Virus record (IMG/VR): IMGVR_UViG_3300027574_000003 | Span: 1-34,256 of that record | DNA length: 34,256 bases | Reading direction: 5' to 3' (one strand) | Source: a virus | Part shown: one piece after another, positions 22,657 to 29,606 of the stretch | How the letters are laid out: each line of letters opens with the position of its first letter | How positions within the stretch are numbered: the first letter of the stretch is position 1 | Translations under genes and position numbers: made by a program | The notes under the pieces: generated by a model | Database searches by the model: none | What the model saw: the letters and a program-made list of their open reading frames with translations, nothing else | Told to the model about the DNA's origin: nothing

Positions 22657-23278
22657 AATCGTTCGCTTCGTTCCAAACGTACCGCTCGAAGTGGCGCTTC
22701 AGTATCCGACTGGCAAGCTGGTCACCGGCCAGTATGGCGACCAGATCATGTTCTCGCTCTCCGACAACCGGGTGATGTACCTCGATCCGGGGCCGGCCAA
22801 GATGGTCGAGACGCTTAACCCACGGGTGGGTGAGCCGTTCATGATCGTCAAGAAGTCTACCGGCCGGCGGGACGAACGCCCCCAGTGGGACCTATACCTC
22901 GTCACCGAGCGGGCCGACACCCCGCTTGAAGCGCAGCTCCGGGATTCAGTGGTTCGGAATGAAGGGCGGAAGGCCGCGCAGTCTGCAGCATCGCCGAATC
23001 CGGGGAGTGGAGCTCGAGGTACGGGCACTTATGGGCCTGGTCCGGTAGCAGCTCCGGCGCCGGCCGTGCGTCAGATTCCGACCAAGAGACAGTTTGCCGA
23101 TGCGTTCGCTTTGTTCCTGGTCGACGCGGGTCGAGCGACTATGGCGGCCGAGCGCGCCTTAGCCGGTGAGGGTGGATCCGTGCGGTTCGATTCTCGGGAC
23201 CTGGCCGCGATCGCGACGTCGATGTTCATCGCGGCGGACAAAAATGGGTACCTGACCTGGGACGGCGGCCAGCAGTGA
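22646..23278 (+). CDS. Hypothetical phage protein with beta-rich N-terminus (210 aa)
   Basis: The ATG is chosen five codons inside the open frame because GGAGG lies 7 bases upstream. The first ~100 residues form beta strands (LQYPTGKLVTGQYGDQIMFS, then DNRVMYLDPGPAKMVETLNP and EPFMIVKKSTG), reminiscent of an OB-type fold. A Gly/Pro/Ala linker at about 115-145 leads to a helical C-terminal domain (KRQFADAFALFLVDAGRATM, then LAAIATSMFIAADKNGYL). An ssDNA-binding or recombination accessory role is a guess from fold and place before an HNH-like gene. Confidence 0.7.
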   Translation: MPREIVRFVPNVPLEVALQYPTGKLVTGQYGDQIMFSLSDNRVMYLDPGPAKMVETLNPRVGEPFMIVKKSTGRRDERPQWDLYLVTERADTPLEAQLRDSVVRNEGRKAAQSAASPNPGSGARGTGTYGPGPVAAPAPAVRQIPTKRQFADAFALFLVDAGRATMAAERALAGEGGSVRFDSRDLAAIATSMFIAADKNGYLTWDGGQQ

Positions 23279-23330
23279 AATCGTGGTTTTGGAGGGCGAT
23301 CGGTCGGATCGCCCTCTGGTGGTGGAGATT

Positions 23331-23678
23331 ATGACCGAACTCAGGTACGTCTATTTCAGCCGGGGTCCGGGCAATCGAAAGTCACCCAAGGTTCGAAGGA
23401 CCAGCGTGCCGAGGGACTCCCATTACAAGGCGTGGATTCGCACGATGCCGTCGGCAGTGTCGGGCTACCGCGGGTGCGAAGCTGCCCACACAGGATCGGA
23501 TGGGGGAGCAAAGCTGAAGGCCTCCGACTATTCGTGCATCCCGTTGACGCCGGCAGAACATGCGGAGTATCACCAGATCGGGAAAGAAAGCTTCGAGCGG
23601 AAGTATGGGATCTCGTGTGCGGGGTGGGTCGAGCGGTTAAATGGGACTTGGTTTCGGTTCTCGCGGGAAGTGAAGTAA
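23331..23678 (+). CDS. HNH-like nuclease (DUF968/Ref-type)
   Basis: 115 aa from the ATG at 23331; a GTG at 23283 would add 16 residues of poor composition. A core of CEAAHTGSDGG, KASDYSCIPLTPAEHAEYHQ and FERKYGISCAGWVERLN follows the 'C-x-A-H ... D ... C-I-P-L ... H ... F' layout of the DUF968-type, HNH-related phage nucleases. Such proteins cut DNA, often branched or single-stranded, in phage recombination. A minus-strand lipoprotein follows, end to end. Confidence 0.75.
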   Translation: MTELRYVYFSRGPGNRKSPKVRRTSVPRDSHYKAWIRTMPSAVSGYRGCEAAHTGSDGGAKLKASDYSCIPLTPAEHAEYHQIGKESFERKYGISCAGWVERLNGTWFRFSREVK

Positions 23679-23685
23679 ATCGGGA

Positions 23686-24177
23686 TTACCTTGGGGGATC
23701 AGGTTGGCCGCCGTAGAGGTTCTTCCACTCCAGGTATGAGGAGAGCGCGGCCTCAAATTCCGCGTCGGATTTGCATTTAGTGACGGTCCCATCGACGGCG
23801 TAAAATCGGCATTCTATGGGTTCGACCTCCGAGTAGACTTTGCCTTTGTGGGTGGACCAGCTGTATTCACCGACCACTTCATTCTCATTGGCGTCCGCAA
23901 GGGTTTTAAAGCTAAGGCTTTCGCCCGCCGAGTGGCTGATGTCGAAGGCAACTACTAAGCAGCGTCCGAGCGAGCCGTTGAAGTGACTCGCATAGCTGGC
24001 GTTCGGGCTTTTTCCGATCCCTGATTCTTTGAACCATCTCGCCGCATCCGTCGCGCACCTTTCCTGGATCTCTAACGGCGCCGAGTTGGCGAGCGGAGAA
24101 CGGGGAGCCGGAGCCTTCACGGCTGGTTTTGTACAGGATGATGAAACAACGAGGATCATCAGGAGCGCGGATTTCAT
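23686..24177 (-). CDS. Putative lipoprotein (163 aa)
   Basis: A signal peptide with a lipobox-like end (MKSALLMILVVSSSC, acylated Cys at 15). The mature part has Cys residues that may pair (ERCATDAARWF, RCLVVAFD, ECRFYA, TKCKSD) and beta segments (EYSWSTHKGKVYSEVEPIEC). Not a core phage gene; cargo ('moron') or host-derived. A surface lipoprotein might exclude other phages. Opposite in strand to the HNH gene next to it. Confidence 0.75.
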   Translation of the reverse strand: MKSALLMILVVSSSCTKPAVKAPAPRSPLANSAPLEIQERCATDAARWFKESGIGKSPNASYASHFNGSLGRCLVVAFDISHSAGESLSFKTLADANENEVVGEYSWSTHKGKVYSEVEPIECRFYAVDGTVTKCKSDAEFEAALSSYLEWKNLYGGQPDPPR

Positions 24178-24196
24178 CGGGCAACCAGCATATCAT

Positions 24197-24266
24197 CCGT
24201 CGTCGTCGAACGCACACCGACAAAGCCTGAGGCTGAGGTGGTGACAGGTGAAAACGACGACGACGG
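24197..24266. repeat. 12-bp perfect inverted repeat with CGT triplets
   Basis: CCGTCGTCGTCG (24197-24208) and CGACGACGACGG (24255-24266) flank a 46-base loop in the gene-free region 24178-24460. It is just upstream of the lipoprotein gene on the minus strand. Could be an operator, an attachment-site arm or a cruciform. Confidence 0.6.
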
Positions 24267-24351
24267 GATACTGACTAAGAATGAACTCGAAGGCGTGAAC
24301 CCGAGGTCTCCTGGGTACTCTCTGTAGTTACTCTCAATACGCTGGATTGGA

Positions 24352-24408
24352 GAGCCTACTGATCGCGGGGCCGGGGAACCTACCGGCAGTAGGGTCCAGG
24401 AGCCTACT
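24352..24408. repeat. Three 9-bp direct repeats at 24-bp spacing
   Basis: GAGCCTACT at 24352-24360 and 24400-24408, with GAACCTACC at 24376-24384, give exactly even 24-base steps. They precede the -10 box of the plus-strand small basic gene and lie about 200 bases from the integrase stop. Iteron-like: could be an operator or integrase arm sites. Confidence 0.6.
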
Positions 24409-24460
24409 CGAAAAAATAAATGTCGCCACGTGGTGATGTTTGGAGTATAGTTTAACGAAG

Positions 24461-24676
24461 ATGAAGAAGTCACCTCGAAGTAAAGCCGCCGAGTTGATGG
24501 GCCGAAAGGGTCGTAAGATCAGGCTACAGCAGATGCGCGAGATGACTCCCGAGCAGCTGTCCGAAACCATGCGCAAGGTGTCGCACGCGCGAAAGAAAAA
24601 ATCAGAGCCCGAGGGCTGCGCAGGCGTTGGCTTTAAACAGGTCGCGGGGTCTGAAATAGCGACGCAAGGTGCTTAG
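24461..24676 (+). CDS. Small basic protein (71 aa)
   Basis: Start ATG at 24461 has no ribosome site but a TATAGT box (24446-24451) ends 9 bases upstream. Residues 1-45 (MKKSPRSKAAELMGRKGRKI, then MREMTPEQLSETMRKVSHAR) match the 'RKG ... LTPEQ ... ' type of small basic protein also encoded at 21725-21901. The last ~25 codons overlap the integrase 3' end on the other strand and may be junk read-through. Possible DNA-binding regulator of integration. Confidence 0.6.
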   Translation: MKKSPRSKAAELMGRKGRKIRLQQMREMTPEQLSETMRKVSHARKKKSEPEGCAGVGFKQVAGSEIATQGA

Positions 24677-25567
24677 CGAGCGATGTCCGGTATGATTGGC
24701 AACTCTGATTTCGCCCACGCCCTTTTCGAGCGCTTCAGTGACGAAGCCCGCCCGAAGAGAGTGTGCACCGTACTCAGTGGCGTCGATCCCAATCTTTGCG
24801 ATGTTTCTCTTGACCAGGCCCAGCACGCCTTGCGGCGCGAGGGTGACCAGGGGCCGGTGAACCCGCGACCTGTCCATGCGGACGAACAGTGGGCCAGGCT
24901 CGCGTCCTCTGACATCCAACCAAGATTCCAAGGCGATCAGCGGGCACGTGTGGCGGTTTGCGCCGCGCGGAATGCCTACGATGCGCCCCTTTCCTTCCTG
25001 GTCCTGTTTCTCTTTGCGCACGCGGACGGTGATGCCTTCCCGACAGAAGGCGATATCGTCGAGAGTAAGCGCCGATATATTGCTTCGGCGCAAGGCCGTC
25101 GCGAACCCCAGCAGAATGACGGCCCTATCGCGCGCGGCAACCCTGCCAGCGTCCGCCGTCAAGGCCTCCGCTATCCTCGCGATCATCGCCAGGTCGAGCG
25201 GTTGCATTTGCCTTTGCTTCTCGCTACGAATGCGGCGGGCGCCAGCTATGATGGACCGCAACTCCCAGGTCCATTCAAGGGGGAAGTTACTTTCCCGGTG
25301 TTGGTGGATGATCCCACATACCCGGCGTTGGGCGGTGGCTATCTTGTTACCGCGCGAAAGCGCGTGAGTGACGAACAGGGAAAGGGTTTCGGGGCTTGCA
25401 GGCAGCGGCGAACGCTGCACGCTGGAGCACCAAGCGGTGAAAATTCTCCAGTCGGAAGCATAGCCTTGGATGGTAGTTCGGGCAGAGCAACTGAGCCTGA
25501 GCTGGGAGCGTTGATCGGAGAGTCGTTGAAGTGTAGGTGCTACGGGAAGATCGAGTTGAAGTTGCAT
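24602..25567 (-). CDS. int: Tyrosine integrase
   Basis: 321 aa. N-terminal SAM-like core-binding domain (ARTTIQGYASDWRIFTAWCS). Catalytic residues are clear: Arg at about 160 in ATALRRSN, a Lys near 184-186, HSLR at 269-272, and GHRSLSTLRRYF with His near 295 and the Tyr nucleophile near 304. Asn replaces the usual Glu after the first Arg. It integrates and excises phage DNA at an att site, not identified here. The small basic gene overlaps its 3' end convergently. Confidence 0.92.
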   Translation of the reverse strand: MQLQLDLPVAPTLQRLSDQRSQLRLSCSARTTIQGYASDWRIFTAWCSSVQRSPLPASPETLSLFVTHALSRGNKIATAQRRVCGIIHQHRESNFPLEWTWELRSIIAGARRIRSEKQRQMQPLDLAMIARIAEALTADAGRVAARDRAVILLGFATALRRSNISALTLDDIAFCREGITVRVRKEKQDQEGKGRIVGIPRGANRHTCPLIALESWLDVRGREPGPLFVRMDRSRVHRPLVTLAPQGVLGLVKRNIAKIGIDATEYGAHSLRAGFVTEALEKGVGEIRVANHTGHRSLSTLRRYFRPRDLFKANACAALGL

Positions 25568-25679
25568 AGGAACTGCAACTTATCACACCGTGGGAACCGA
25601 CAATTGACGATTATAATCAATCGCCATCCCCTTGGAGGCCGTAGTGGTCGGCCGCCCCCCAATTTTTCGATTTTCCTCA

Positions 25680-25711
25680 GTTGCGAAACACCGTGGAAAG
25701 TTCTTCGCAAC
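25680..25711. repeat. 8-bp inverted repeat upstream of the integrase
   Basis: GTTGCGAA (25680-25687) and TTCGCAAC (25704-25711) with 16 bases between. A separate 10-bp palindrome GATTATAATC occurs near 25609. Both are in the gene-free 25568-25844 stretch, where integrase promoter, operator or att core would be expected. Confidence 0.45.
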
Positions 25712-25725
25712 CAAGACCTGAAAGA

Positions 25726-25769
25726 AGCGCCGGGAGACGACTCCCTCAATTGTAGTCTGTTCCGGCGCT
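25726..25769 (-). terminator. Terminator-like nested hairpin after the 25845 gene
   Basis: Outer arms AGCGCCGG/CCGGCGCT (8 bp) with an alternative inner GGGAG/CTCCC stem (25732-25745). On the minus strand a short T-rich tail (TTCTTTC) follows. It lies downstream of the unknown minus-strand gene, separating it from the integrase. Confidence 0.5.
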
Positions 25770-25844
25770 AGAGAAAACCCCAAATTTTGCAGTTTGTGAG
25801 GAGGATTCTTTGGTGTCCGAAATAAAAAAGGCGCGGCACGATGT

Positions 25845-26258
25845 CTATGACGGCAGTGCCAACTTCAGGCCGCAGTTCTCTAGTCGAACGGCAATTCCTT
25901 CGTCAAGCAGTTGCGCTTCCGCGAGATCCAGTTCCTGCAACGTCGTAGAGGCGATAAATCCCTCTTCGATCAGTGTCCGGCCTATCCCTTCAGGTCCGGC
26001 AAAGAACAGGCATATCCCCAGCGATGCCGCCCATGCGTTTATTTCGCGCTTGACGTACAACTCCTGGAATCGGCTGATAACCCGGAAGCTGAGGTCTTTC
26101 ATGGCATCTGGCACGTCGTGGTTGACGACCTTGCCGTCCATTAGGCACGAATGCCACAGCCTCAGGAACGACGGGAAAATCATTGGCAGCATGCCGGCGA
26201 TTGGTATATCAGCCGGTGCCGTGAACGTTGCAAGCGTCTTCTTTTTCTGCCTTCTCAC
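25845..26258 (-). CDS. Hypothetical protein in the repressor position (137 aa)
   Basis: GTG start with AGGAG 6 bases upstream. Basic start (MRRQKKKTLATF), then a helical region (RLWHSCLMDGKVVNHDVPDA, ISRFQELYVKREINAWAASL) and a C-terminal part with EEGFIASTTLQELDLAEAQL. It is divergent from the early operon as lysogeny repressors are, but I see no helix-turn-helix, so the repressor role is unsupported. Not recognised. Confidence 0.65.
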   Translation of the reverse strand: MRRQKKKTLATFTAPADIPIAGMLPMIFPSFLRLWHSCLMDGKVVNHDVPDAMKDLSFRVISRFQELYVKREINAWAASLGICLFFAGPEGIGRTLIEEGFIASTTLQELDLAEAQLLDEGIAVRLENCGLKLALPS

Positions 26259-26330
26259 GATTGTCTCCTCTGTCAGGGACGCGGGTGAGGCAACCGGCAG
26301 AGGAACCGGCGGCCACCAGCCCGCGCAAAA

Positions 26331-26349
26331 TACCGGGAGCTACCCGGTA
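26331..26349. promoter_or_regulatory. Operator-like inverted repeat between divergent genes
   Basis: TACCGGG / CCCGGTA arms with 5 bases between (19 bp in all), in the 122-base gap between the minus-strand unknown gene and the early operon. Near it ACCGGC occurs twice (26293 region). Likely binding site of a dimeric regulator controlling early genes. Confidence 0.5.
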
Positions 26350-26380
26350 AGCGGACAGCATAACACCGCGGAGGTGGTCT

Positions 26381-27943
26381 GTGGGTAAGCGAAAAAAAGC
26401 TGACAGACCGAAGACGCGCCATGAAAAAACGCCGCCGTGGATCGTTGCCGCCGATCTGTACGACGGGGAGTGGATGAGCACCAGCAAACTCCAGATCAAG
26501 GCGATGACTAGGCCGGAAATCAACGACCTGAAAACGCGCGTCCTGGGAGTATTGCTCATCCATAGCTTTGGTTTCGACGCGGAAATCGGCGTTGTAATGC
26601 GGCAACTGAAGAGGGCCGAGTCTTTCGAGGCCAATCCGGCCCTGGTCAGAAAGTACCCGAAGCAGAATGACGCGGTGACCGAGGTCATGACATCCGACAG
26701 CGTTGCCACCAAGCTGGTGGAATACGCCTTGGACGGCTATGAAGAATCGGGGGTCACCGTCTCGCCGGCACGCTTAAAGGAGCTGCGGGAAGAGCGTCAG
26801 GACGTACGCAAGCGTCTCCAGGATTTGGAGGAGGAAGGCCGAATCGAGCGCGCCAGGCTGAACTGTCCAGCCCGAGATCTCGAAGGCTTGGGCTATGAGG
26901 ACGCCGTGAAGACAGGGAAACTGACGCCTCTCCGGACGATGGTCAATCCGGACGGAACCCCCTCAGTTGAACGGAGAAAGCTCGGCAGCCGAAGGGGGGC
27001 CGTCGTCGGAATTTTCCTGCTGGCTAGGCCGAAACCGGCTGCCACCTACGGGCAAAAAATCTCAGTAGGCAAATCTGCCTACTCAGATTCCGATAACCCC
27101 AATGCCGCCAATGCGACTTCCGCAGATCAGCTCTGTTTGGATCTCGGCAACGAGTTTGGGCTGGACCCCAAAGTTCTGAGAAGCAACCCTCAATTCAAGC
27201 GAAAACTGGACCAGTACGGCCAGATGGAGCAGAGAGAGAAGCGCGACCAAGTCGCGAAAGAACGGCTGAAATTGGAGCTGCGCGGTATAGCTGAGCTGGT
27301 CAAGAGAGAGCAAGGCTCACCCACACTCACCGGCAAACAGAAGGACCTCAATTTCTCAAAAGCTTCGGCCCTAAATTCCAACGGCAACCACTCCAAGATG
27401 AGCCCCACAATCTCCTCTGCACGCGTTGAAGGCGAGGGTGTAGCTGCTAGGGCCGAAAACACATCGGCGTCTCTAAATCCAAACCGGAAGGAGGAATCCA
27501 CTACTAGGACCTTCCCGACAACTCCAACCGGTAGAGACGCCGAATCATCTCTGGTTTCGCAACCGAGACCCAGGGTCTCTGATCCTGAAGCTTACCAGGT
27601 GCTCGATGCGCTGGAGAAATACTGCAACGCCACCCTGGAAGACGCAGCCATGCTCATCGCTCGATGCCGTCAATCCCGAGCTGTGACTATGTCCCAGGTG
27701 GTCCAGGCCGTCGAGCTCAAGGGTAAGGCAGCCAAGCACAAAGACAGCCCCATCGCCTACATCATGTTCTGGGCGCCGAGGCTATTCCAGTCGACGCCCG
27801 AGCGCAAACCCGTTGAGAGTCAATCGGAGCCCAATATGGCCCTGATCCGCAGCCTGTATGAGAAGGGAACGGCTGAAGACCGGATGACGCTCCTGGCTGA
27901 GTATCCCGAACTGGCACCGGCAACTGCCGCACACGGAGACTAA
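26381..27943 (+). CDS. Winged-helix replication-initiator-like protein (520 aa)
   Basis: GTG with GGAGG upstream. A basic N-terminus (MGKRKKADRPKTRHEKTPP), then a winged-helix-like domain with LKELREERQDVRKRLQDLEE and EGRIERARL near residues 130-165. A long, polar, probably disordered linker (about 310-400) and a C-terminal helical domain (LEDAAMLIARCRQSRAVTMS, QVVQAVELKGKAAKHKDSPI) like C-terminal parts of phage/plasmid replication proteins. First gene of the early operon, as O-type initiators are. No helicase or polymerase motif; a transcription regulator is the alternative. Confidence 0.65.
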   Translation: MGKRKKADRPKTRHEKTPPWIVAADLYDGEWMSTSKLQIKAMTRPEINDLKTRVLGVLLIHSFGFDAEIGVVMRQLKRAESFEANPALVRKYPKQNDAVTEVMTSDSVATKLVEYALDGYEESGVTVSPARLKELREERQDVRKRLQDLEEEGRIERARLNCPARDLEGLGYEDAVKTGKLTPLRTMVNPDGTPSVERRKLGSRRGAVVGIFLLARPKPAATYGQKISVGKSAYSDSDNPNAANATSADQLCLDLGNEFGLDPKVLRSNPQFKRKLDQYGQMEQREKRDQVAKERLKLELRGIAELVKREQGSPTLTGKQKDLNFSKASALNSNGNHSKMSPTISSARVEGEGVAARAENTSASLNPNRKEESTTRTFPTTPTGRDAESSLVSQPRPRVSDPEAYQVLDALEKYCNATLEDAAMLIARCRQSRAVTMSQVVQAVELKGKAAKHKDSPIAYIMFWAPRLFQSTPERKPVESQSEPNMALIRSLYEKGTAEDRMTLLAEYPELAPATAAHGD

Positions 27944-27945
27944 CC

Positions 27946-28353
27946 ATGTTCACCGACCAAGAGAAAGACGCATTGATGGGCAGTGTGGCAAACCGCATTC
28001 GAGCCGACCTAGGCCTCTCAGGGAGCGCTCCCGGCGACAAGCCGGATGAACAAGATCCGCGGTGTTGGATCATTCAGCGCTGCACCCAGAAATGGACACA
28101 CCGCGATGGAGTATCGCCCTATGGCGTCCCGGTCCGTATCCCTGTCGATCTGATCTATGAAGACTGGCCAGGGTACGACACACCCATGACACACACCGAA
28201 ATGGAGGCCGCACTGGATCTCTGCGAACACCTCTTTCCGCAGCATGAATTCCGCGGCCATCGAGTTCCGTCTGACTTCCCCCGATCTCAGGCGGATGTGC
28301 CCGGCTCTTCGTCCCTTGTCGGAGAGCCGGGATCTTCTCAGGAGGGTCGATGA
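27946..28353 (+). CDS. Hypothetical protein in the early operon (135 aa)
   Basis: Starts two bases after the previous stop. N-terminal helix (MFTDQEKDALMGSVANRIRA), middle with CWIIQRCTQKWTHRDG and VPVRIPVDLIYEDWPGYD, then a helix (MEAALDLCEHLFPQHEFRGH). Two Cys, no evident metal site. Tail polar. Its stop overlaps the next ATG (ATGA). Possible replication accessory; no family recognised. Confidence 0.68.
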   Translation: MFTDQEKDALMGSVANRIRADLGLSGSAPGDKPDEQDPRCWIIQRCTQKWTHRDGVSPYGVPVRIPVDLIYEDWPGYDTPMTHTEMEAALDLCEHLFPQHEFRGHRVPSDFPRSQADVPGSSSLVGEPGSSQEGR

Positions 28354-28889
28354 GTCCTGAACTCGATTTGTCGAAGTGGTTGACCGAATCCCAGGTGGCC
28401 CAGCAGCTCGGCATTAGTGAGCGCACGTTGCGCCGCGAGGTAGCTGCTCAGAAGTGGCAGGCCCGCAACAGGCCGAGACCCGGCAAAAAGCCGGAAATCG
28501 TATTCGATCCCGAGGCGGTCGCACTCAGGAAGCCGGGGCCGCCTACTACCGCAGTCTCCATCGGGGGAGTTCCGAATGATATGGACAGCATGGCCGAATT
28601 GACCGAATCCGCGGTGGCCGTGATTCCCGCCCTCCTCGACCTGATCGACCAGAGGGCCGCGGCGATGCAGCCGAAGCCGGAACCGTTGTGGAACCCACTC
28701 CAGAGGGCATCGGAGATCACGGGGCTTTCCGAGGGCTATTTACGGCGAATGATCAAGGCGGATCGGCTTCCTGCGGTTGTGGACGGCCAGACGAAGGTAC
28801 GCACGGCAAGCCTTGAGACTGCCGATCCCACCGATCTCCCGCCGGCGCCACTGAGGAAGCGCGGCAAACGGAAGCCCAAGGGCAGGTAA
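28350..28889 (+). CDS. Protein with two helix-turn-helix domains (179 aa)
   Basis: N-terminal domain at about 9-50 (WLTESQVAQQLGISERTLRR) is of the excisionase/MerR-like type. A Pro/Val linker follows, then a second domain at about 123-160 (RASEITGLSEGYLRRMIKAD) with the RLPAVVDG wing. The second domain resembles that of the next gene. Basic C-terminus. Possible excisionase, early regulator or terminase-like DNA binder; ATGA overlap with upstream gene. Confidence 0.75.
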   Translation: MSPELDLSKWLTESQVAQQLGISERTLRREVAAQKWQARNRPRPGKKPEIVFDPEAVALRKPGPPTTAVSIGGVPNDMDSMAELTESAVAVIPALLDLIDQRAAAMQPKPEPLWNPLQRASEITGLSEGYLRRMIKADRLPAVVDGQTKVRTASLETADPTDLPPAPLRKRGKRKPKGR

Positions 28890-28892
28890 ACG

Positions 28893-29219
28893 ATGGGAGC
28901 GTTTCTCACCCGGCGGCCTGCGATCAATAGGCCCACGTTTGCCCTCTTGGCAGCGGTGGGCCTGTTGACGCTCAGCAGCCGTCCGAGGGTGCAGCAGATC
29001 GCCCGTATAGCCCCGCCTGAGTGGATCGGCCTGTCGGAAGCGAGCGAGAACGCCGGTTTATCGGTGACGCTGCTGAGGAGACTGGTCGCTACGGGGAGAT
29101 TGAGGGCAGTGAGGGATGGCGATCTGAAGGTGAAGCGCGCCGATCTGGCCAACCTGGACGGATTGTCCAAATCGATTGAGGAGTTGAGGCGTGAAGTGCG
29201 GAAACGCAGAGTGCAGTAG
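28893..29219 (+). CDS. Excisionase-like helix-turn-helix protein (108 aa)
   Basis: N-terminus is basic then hydrophobic (PTFALLAAVGLLTLSS), perhaps a membrane anchor but short. Residues ~43-95 (WIGLSEASENAGLSVTLLRR, then ATGRLRAVRDGDLKVKRADL) match the second helix-turn-helix of the upstream gene, including the RLxAVxDG wing and KVxxAxL end. A tandem duplication. Could be the excisionase partner of the integrase, or an early regulator. Confidence 0.7.
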   Translation: MGAFLTRRPAINRPTFALLAAVGLLTLSSRPRVQQIARIAPPEWIGLSEASENAGLSVTLLRRLVATGRLRAVRDGDLKVKRADLANLDGLSKSIEELRREVRKRRVQ

Positions 29220-29355
29220 CCAGGTGCAGACGGAAGGGGATTACCTCTGCCAGGAATGCGTGGGGAGAGCTCTTCACGCTTATAGGCAACCGTCATTGAG
29301 GCAGTTGGCTGATGTTGCTGTGAGCGAACTCTTACAGGGGAAACAACCTTCATGA
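29191..29355 (+). CDS. Small zinc-ribbon protein (54 aa)
   Basis: I found this by reading the gap: GTG at 29191 with GAGGAG seven bases upstream, overlapping the previous gene's end, and a stop overlapping the next ATG (ATGA). Four cysteines in MKCGNAECSSQVQTEGDYLC with CQEC just after form a C-x4-C ... C-x2-C ribbon. A C-terminal helix follows (LRQLADVAVSELLQGKQPS). Function unknown. Confidence 0.68.
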   Translation: MKCGNAECSSQVQTEGDYLCQECVGRALHAYRQPSLRQLADVAVSELLQGKQPS

Positions 29356-29606
29356 AGAAGAAAAAGCATTCTGTTACACCGCCTGCGGCGGGAGCGAAGT
29401 GGTGCCGGTGTCCCGATGAGTTGCAGTCTGGACTGATCGCCGATATCCGGCAGCACGGACCTATCCTGCTCTGGATTGGTAGCGGACCTTTCCCTGGCGG
29501 AAAGTTCAGAGGACTCAACCTGGACGTCGCGACGCTCTCGATATGGGCTGAGCCGGATCCCCCGACTTCTTGTCCGGAGCCCCCGCTCCCGGCGAAGCCG
29601 GATTAA
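29352..29606 (+). CDS. Hypothetical protein (84 aa)
   Basis: Overlaps the preceding gene by ATGA. Lys-rich start (MKKKKHSVTPPAAGAKWCRC), then a region with ELQSGLIADIRQHGPILLWI and FPGGKFRGLNLDVATLSIWA, and a Pro-rich end. Some Cys residues but no clear zinc pattern. The last gene before a 171-base non-coding stretch. Not recognised. Confidence 0.6.
   Translation: MKKKKHSVTPPAAGAKWCRCPDELQSGLIADIRQHGPILLWIGSGPFPGGKFRGLNLDVATLSIWAEPDPPTSCPEPPLPAKPD

Noticed and set aside
24683-25771. 362-codon open frame on the plus strand opposite the integrase
   Set aside because: The minus-strand frame has all integrase catalytic motifs; the plus frame has none and poor composition.
25583-25783. 66-codon frame on the minus strand upstream of the integrase
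   Set aside because: Covers terminator-like and inverted-repeat structure; no ribosome site and no protein-like pattern.
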